64,000 nucleotides of DNA from Mesorhizobium sangaii (GTDB lineage Bacteria; Pseudomonadota; Alphaproteobacteria; Rhizobiales; Rhizobiaceae): the NCBI RefSeq assembly GCF_014207355.1, contig NZ_JACHEF010000003.1, positions 843,763 through 907,762 of the forward strand, read 5' to 3'. Within the stretch, counting starts at the first letter, position 1. Every line of letters begins with the position of its first letter. Made by a program: the position numbers and the translations under genes. A model generated the notes under the pieces. The model saw nothing but the letters and a program-made list of their open reading frames with translations. It made no database searches and was not told where the DNA came from. Below, piece after piece: positions 61,631-64,000 of the stretch.

Positions 61631-63085
61631 ATGAAACGGATATTGCTTGCCGCACTGCTGGCGACAGCCGCCAGTGGTGCCATGGCTCAGGAGCCGTCCA
61701 AGCCGAACGTCGTCATCATGCTCGGTGACAATGTCGGCTACGGCGACATCGGCGCCTATGGCGCCGGCGAGATCAGGGGAATGCCAACCCCTCGCATCGA
61801 TGAACTGGCAAGCCAGGGTCTGCGCCTGACGCAATATCTGGTGGAGCCGGCCTGCACGCCCTCGCGCACGGCGCTCATGACCGGGCGCTATTCGCAGCGG
61901 GTGGGTCTCAGCACGGTCATCATCGGGGGCACGCCGAACACCCTCCAGCCCGGCGAAGTGACCCTCGGTGAGCTGTTCAAGAGCCAGGGTTACGCCACCG
62001 CCGCCGCCGGCAAGTGGCATCTCGGGGCGAGCGAGATCAGTTGGCCCACTCGACAGGGCTTCGACGAGTACCACGTGGGCGTGCTGGAAACGACCGACGG
62101 CATCTTGTATCGCGACAGCATGCAGCGCGCCGGGATGCCGGAAGCCGCCATCGCCGCCACCGAGCCGTATATCTGGGAGTCCGAAGCGAACGGCAACCTG
62201 AAGAAGGTGCGGCCCTACACCCTCGAGTACCGCGCGCGAGTCGAAGCGGATATCGCGAAGGCATCGGTGGACTTTATCGAGCGGGAAGCGAAAGCGAAGC
62301 AGCCTTTCTTCATGTACGTGGGCTTCACGAACACCCACTACCCGCTCCATACGGCACCTGAGTTCGCGGGCAAGTCGCGCATCGGTGTCTATGGTGACGC
62401 GATCATGGAACTTGATTACCGCAGCGGCCAGGTGCTGGACGCCATCAAGGCCGCGGGCGTCGAGGACAACACCATCGTCCTTTGGCTCTCGGACAACGCG
62501 GCGGCGCCGACGTCAGGCCCGTCCGAGACACGCGCTGGTTCCAACGGTCCGTTCCGCGGCGAACTCGGTGATGCTCTGGAAGGCTCGATCCGCACCATCG
62601 GCATGATTAAGTGGCCGGGACACATCGCGCCGCGCGCGAGCAACGAGATGGTCTCGGTCCATGACTGGTTCCCGACACTTGCCGGAATCATCGGCGCAAA
62701 GATCCCGACGGACCGGCCCATAGACGGCGTGGACCAGGGAGGGTTCTTCACCGGCAAGCAGCCGAAGTCCAACCGCGAGAGCTTGCTCAGCTTCATCGGC
62801 ACGGAGGTCGCGGCGGTGCGCTGGCGCAACTATCGGATCTACCCGAAACAGTTCGCCCCTTCGTCCGGCAATCCGGCCATGTACGGCCTCCTGGGCATCC
62901 GCCAGGAGGGGAATGGCTTCCCCGCGCTCTTCAACATCGAGGCGGACCCGCGTGAGGAGAACAACGTTTTTGGCACCAGCGCCTGGGTGATCGGCCCCTA
63001 TTTGAAGGTGATCGGCGACTATCTGAAGACGCTGGAGAAATATCCCAATCCCAAGCCTGTCAACCTGACGGAATTTGGCAACTAA
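61631..63085 (+). CDS. Arylsulfatase (type I, periplasmic)
   Basis: A 484-residue alkaline-phosphatase superfamily sulfatase. Residues 1-19 form a signal peptide (ending AMA-QE). KPNVVIMLGDNVGYGDIGAY contains the metal-binding aspartate. ACTPSRTALMTGRYSQRVGL carries the Cys-x-Pro-Ser-Arg core; this cysteine must be turned into formylglycine by a separate enzyme, which is not in the window. LWLSDNAAAP gives the late metal-binding site. It would cleave sulfate esters in the periplasm. GGGGAGAAGG precedes the ATG by about 5 bases. It follows the DUF1254 gene and precedes a SphA-like gene. Confidence 0.9.
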   Translation: MKRILLAALLATAASGAMAQEPSKPNVVIMLGDNVGYGDIGAYGAGEIRGMPTPRIDELASQGLRLTQYLVEPACTPSRTALMTGRYSQRVGLSTVIIGGTPNTLQPGEVTLGELFKSQGYATAAAGKWHLGASEISWPTRQGFDEYHVGVLETTDGILYRDSMQRAGMPEAAIAATEPYIWESEANGNLKKVRPYTLEYRARVEADIAKASVDFIEREAKAKQPFFMYVGFTNTHYPLHTAPEFAGKSRIGVYGDAIMELDYRSGQVLDAIKAAGVEDNTIVLWLSDNAAAPTSGPSETRAGSNGPFRGELGDALEGSIRTIGMIKWPGHIAPRASNEMVSVHDWFPTLAGIIGAKIPTDRPIDGVDQGGFFTGKQPKSNRESLLSFIGTEVAAVRWRNYRIYPKQFAPSSGNPAMYGLLGIRQEGNGFPALFNIEADPREENNVFGTSAWVIGPYLKVIGDYLKTLEKYPNPKPVNLTEFGN

Positions 63086-63136
63086 TTGCCGACCAAGCGG
63101 CGATGTTCCGCCGCCTGGCAACATTGGAGGGGGATT

Positions 63137-64000
63137 ATGCTCCGCAATCGGTTTCTTGCTGTCGGCCTGGGGCTGAGCGCCTTGCCTCCCGCCGGACCGG
63201 CGTTCGCCGACGAAGGCGGGATCAGCTTCTGGTTGCCCGGCCAGTACGGTAGCTTCGCCGCAATCCCAACGGAGCCAGGCTGGTCCTGGGCTGCGGTCTA
63301 TTATCATGCATCGCTTGCCGCCGGTGCTGACCAGCAGTTCTCGCGCGGCGGTCGGATCGACGCCGGCCTGGATGCCAACGCTAACCTCGTGCTCTTCGGG
63401 CCGTCCTACACATTTGCAGCCCCCGTGATCGACGGGCAATTGACACTGAGCATGATGGCGGTCGGGGGGCGCAACGAGGCTTCGGTCGATGCGGTGCTGA
63501 CGGGACCGAACGGCAATACGCTGTCGGGCAGCGCAACGGATCGGCTTACCGCCTTCGGCGATCTTTATCCGACCGCGACACTGAAGTGGAACAGCGGTGT
63601 TCATAACTACATGACCTATGTCGCTGGCGACATTCCGGTCGGCTCCTATGAGGCGGGGCGCCTCGCCAATCTCGGGATCGGGCACGGTGCAATCGATGTC
63701 GGCGGCGGCTACACTTACTTCAATCCGGCAACCGGCCGCGAAGCCTCCGCGGTGCTCGGCTTCACCTACAATCTCGAGAACCCCGACACCGACTATCAAA
63801 GCGGCGTCGACATGCACATCGACTGGGGCGCCGCGCAGTTTCTCAACGAGCAGTTCTTCGTCGGGCGGCCGGCTACTACTACCAGCAGATCACCGGCGAC
63901 AGCGGCAGCGCAGCGACGCTCGGCGACTTCAAGTCGCGCGTCGCCGGCATCGGCCCGCAGGTCGGCTACCTGTTTCCCGTCGGCGACAAGATGCAGGGCG
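63137..64000 (+). pseudogene. SphA-like outer-membrane protein, frameshifted and cut by window end
   Basis: ATG 63137 has GGAGGGGG 4 bases upstream. A signal peptide (LAVGLGLSALPPAGPAFA) is followed by a barrel of the SphA / phenol meta-pathway transporter family: GGISFWLPGQYGSFAAIPTE, PGWSWAAVYYHASLAAGA, FGDLYPTATLKWNSGVHNYM, DVGGGYTYFNPATGREAS. At about 63863-63867 the frame is lost; AGYYYQQITGDSGSAAT and GIGPQVGYLFPVGDKMQG follow in the other frame, consistent with one missing base. The rest lies outside the window. It is probably the uptake channel of the cluster. Confidence 0.75.

Noticed and set aside
59706..61655. 649-residue minus-strand open frame opposite the DUF1254 gene
   Set aside because: Shadow of a strongly supported plus-strand gene in GC-rich DNA; no family features.
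62513..63817. 434-residue minus-strand open frame at the right end
   Set aside because: Opposite the arylsulfatase and the SphA-like gene; no recognisable domain.

Overview
The window looks like chromosome of an alphaproteobacterium of the order Rhizobiales, most likely Mesorhizobium or a close relative. This is inferred from high-GC coding style, a DUF930 protein, a BMP-type ABC transporter, a type I secretion system with RTX substrates, and several class III adenylate cyclases with TolB/TPR domains. No 16S or other species-level marker is present.

Layout. (1) 1-6 kb: quinone oxidoreductase, then a complete four-gene BMP-family ABC importer (ATPase, two permeases, binding protein) closed by an intrinsic terminator. 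(2) 6-12 kb: ordinary genes mostly on the minus strand: acyltransferase, rimO, TerC-type membrane protein, DUF930, DUF2161 nuclease-like protein, sterol-desaturase-type hydroxylase. (3) 12-16.5 kb: a small glycan-type cluster with three methyltransferase genes and a GT2-TPR-methyltransferase fusion. (4) 16.5-29.2 kb: type I secretion ATPase and adaptor next to four RTX exoprotein genes (one of unknown N-terminal domain, one CAP/SCP, two serralysin-like metallopeptidases). All four carry the same 82-residue module, encoded as 246-bp tandem units, and the same C-terminal secretion region. The CAP gene has a one-base deletion.

(5) 29.5-50.4 kb: a mosaic accessory region. It contains tRNA-Ser(UGA), a tyrosine integrase with a ribbon-helix-helix-like partner, phage/ICE-type small genes and a DUF1376 protein. 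It also has truncated duplicates, dispersed intergenic repeats, three different class III cyclase fusions (alpha/beta hydrolase-cyclase, ferredoxin-cyclase-Rieske, cyclase-TolB-TPR), a CadC-like wHTH-TolB-TPR regulator, a serine resolvase with a candidate res site, and a 242-bp palindromic IS3-derived element. (6) 50.4-53.3 kb: an EamA exporter and a HAD dehalogenase divergent from a LysR gene whose N-terminus is frameshifted.

(7) 53.7-64 kb: an AraC regulator divergent from a long plus-strand run: outer-membrane porin-like gene (truncated and joined to a fragment of a second barrel), DUF3604 protein, parvulin-type foldase, HupE/UreJ membrane protein, DUF1254 protein, arylsulfatase and a SphA-like outer-membrane protein that is frameshifted and cut by the window end. 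Nearly every product there is predicted to be exported or membrane-bound, which suggests an envelope or periplasmic pathway of unknown substrate.

The most unusual items are the ferredoxin-cyclase-Rieske fusion, the four-gene modular RTX array, the AraC-DUF3604-sulfatase cluster and the IS3-derived palindrome. Several reading-frame breaks occur in otherwise well-preserved genes, so either recent decay or sequence error must be considered.
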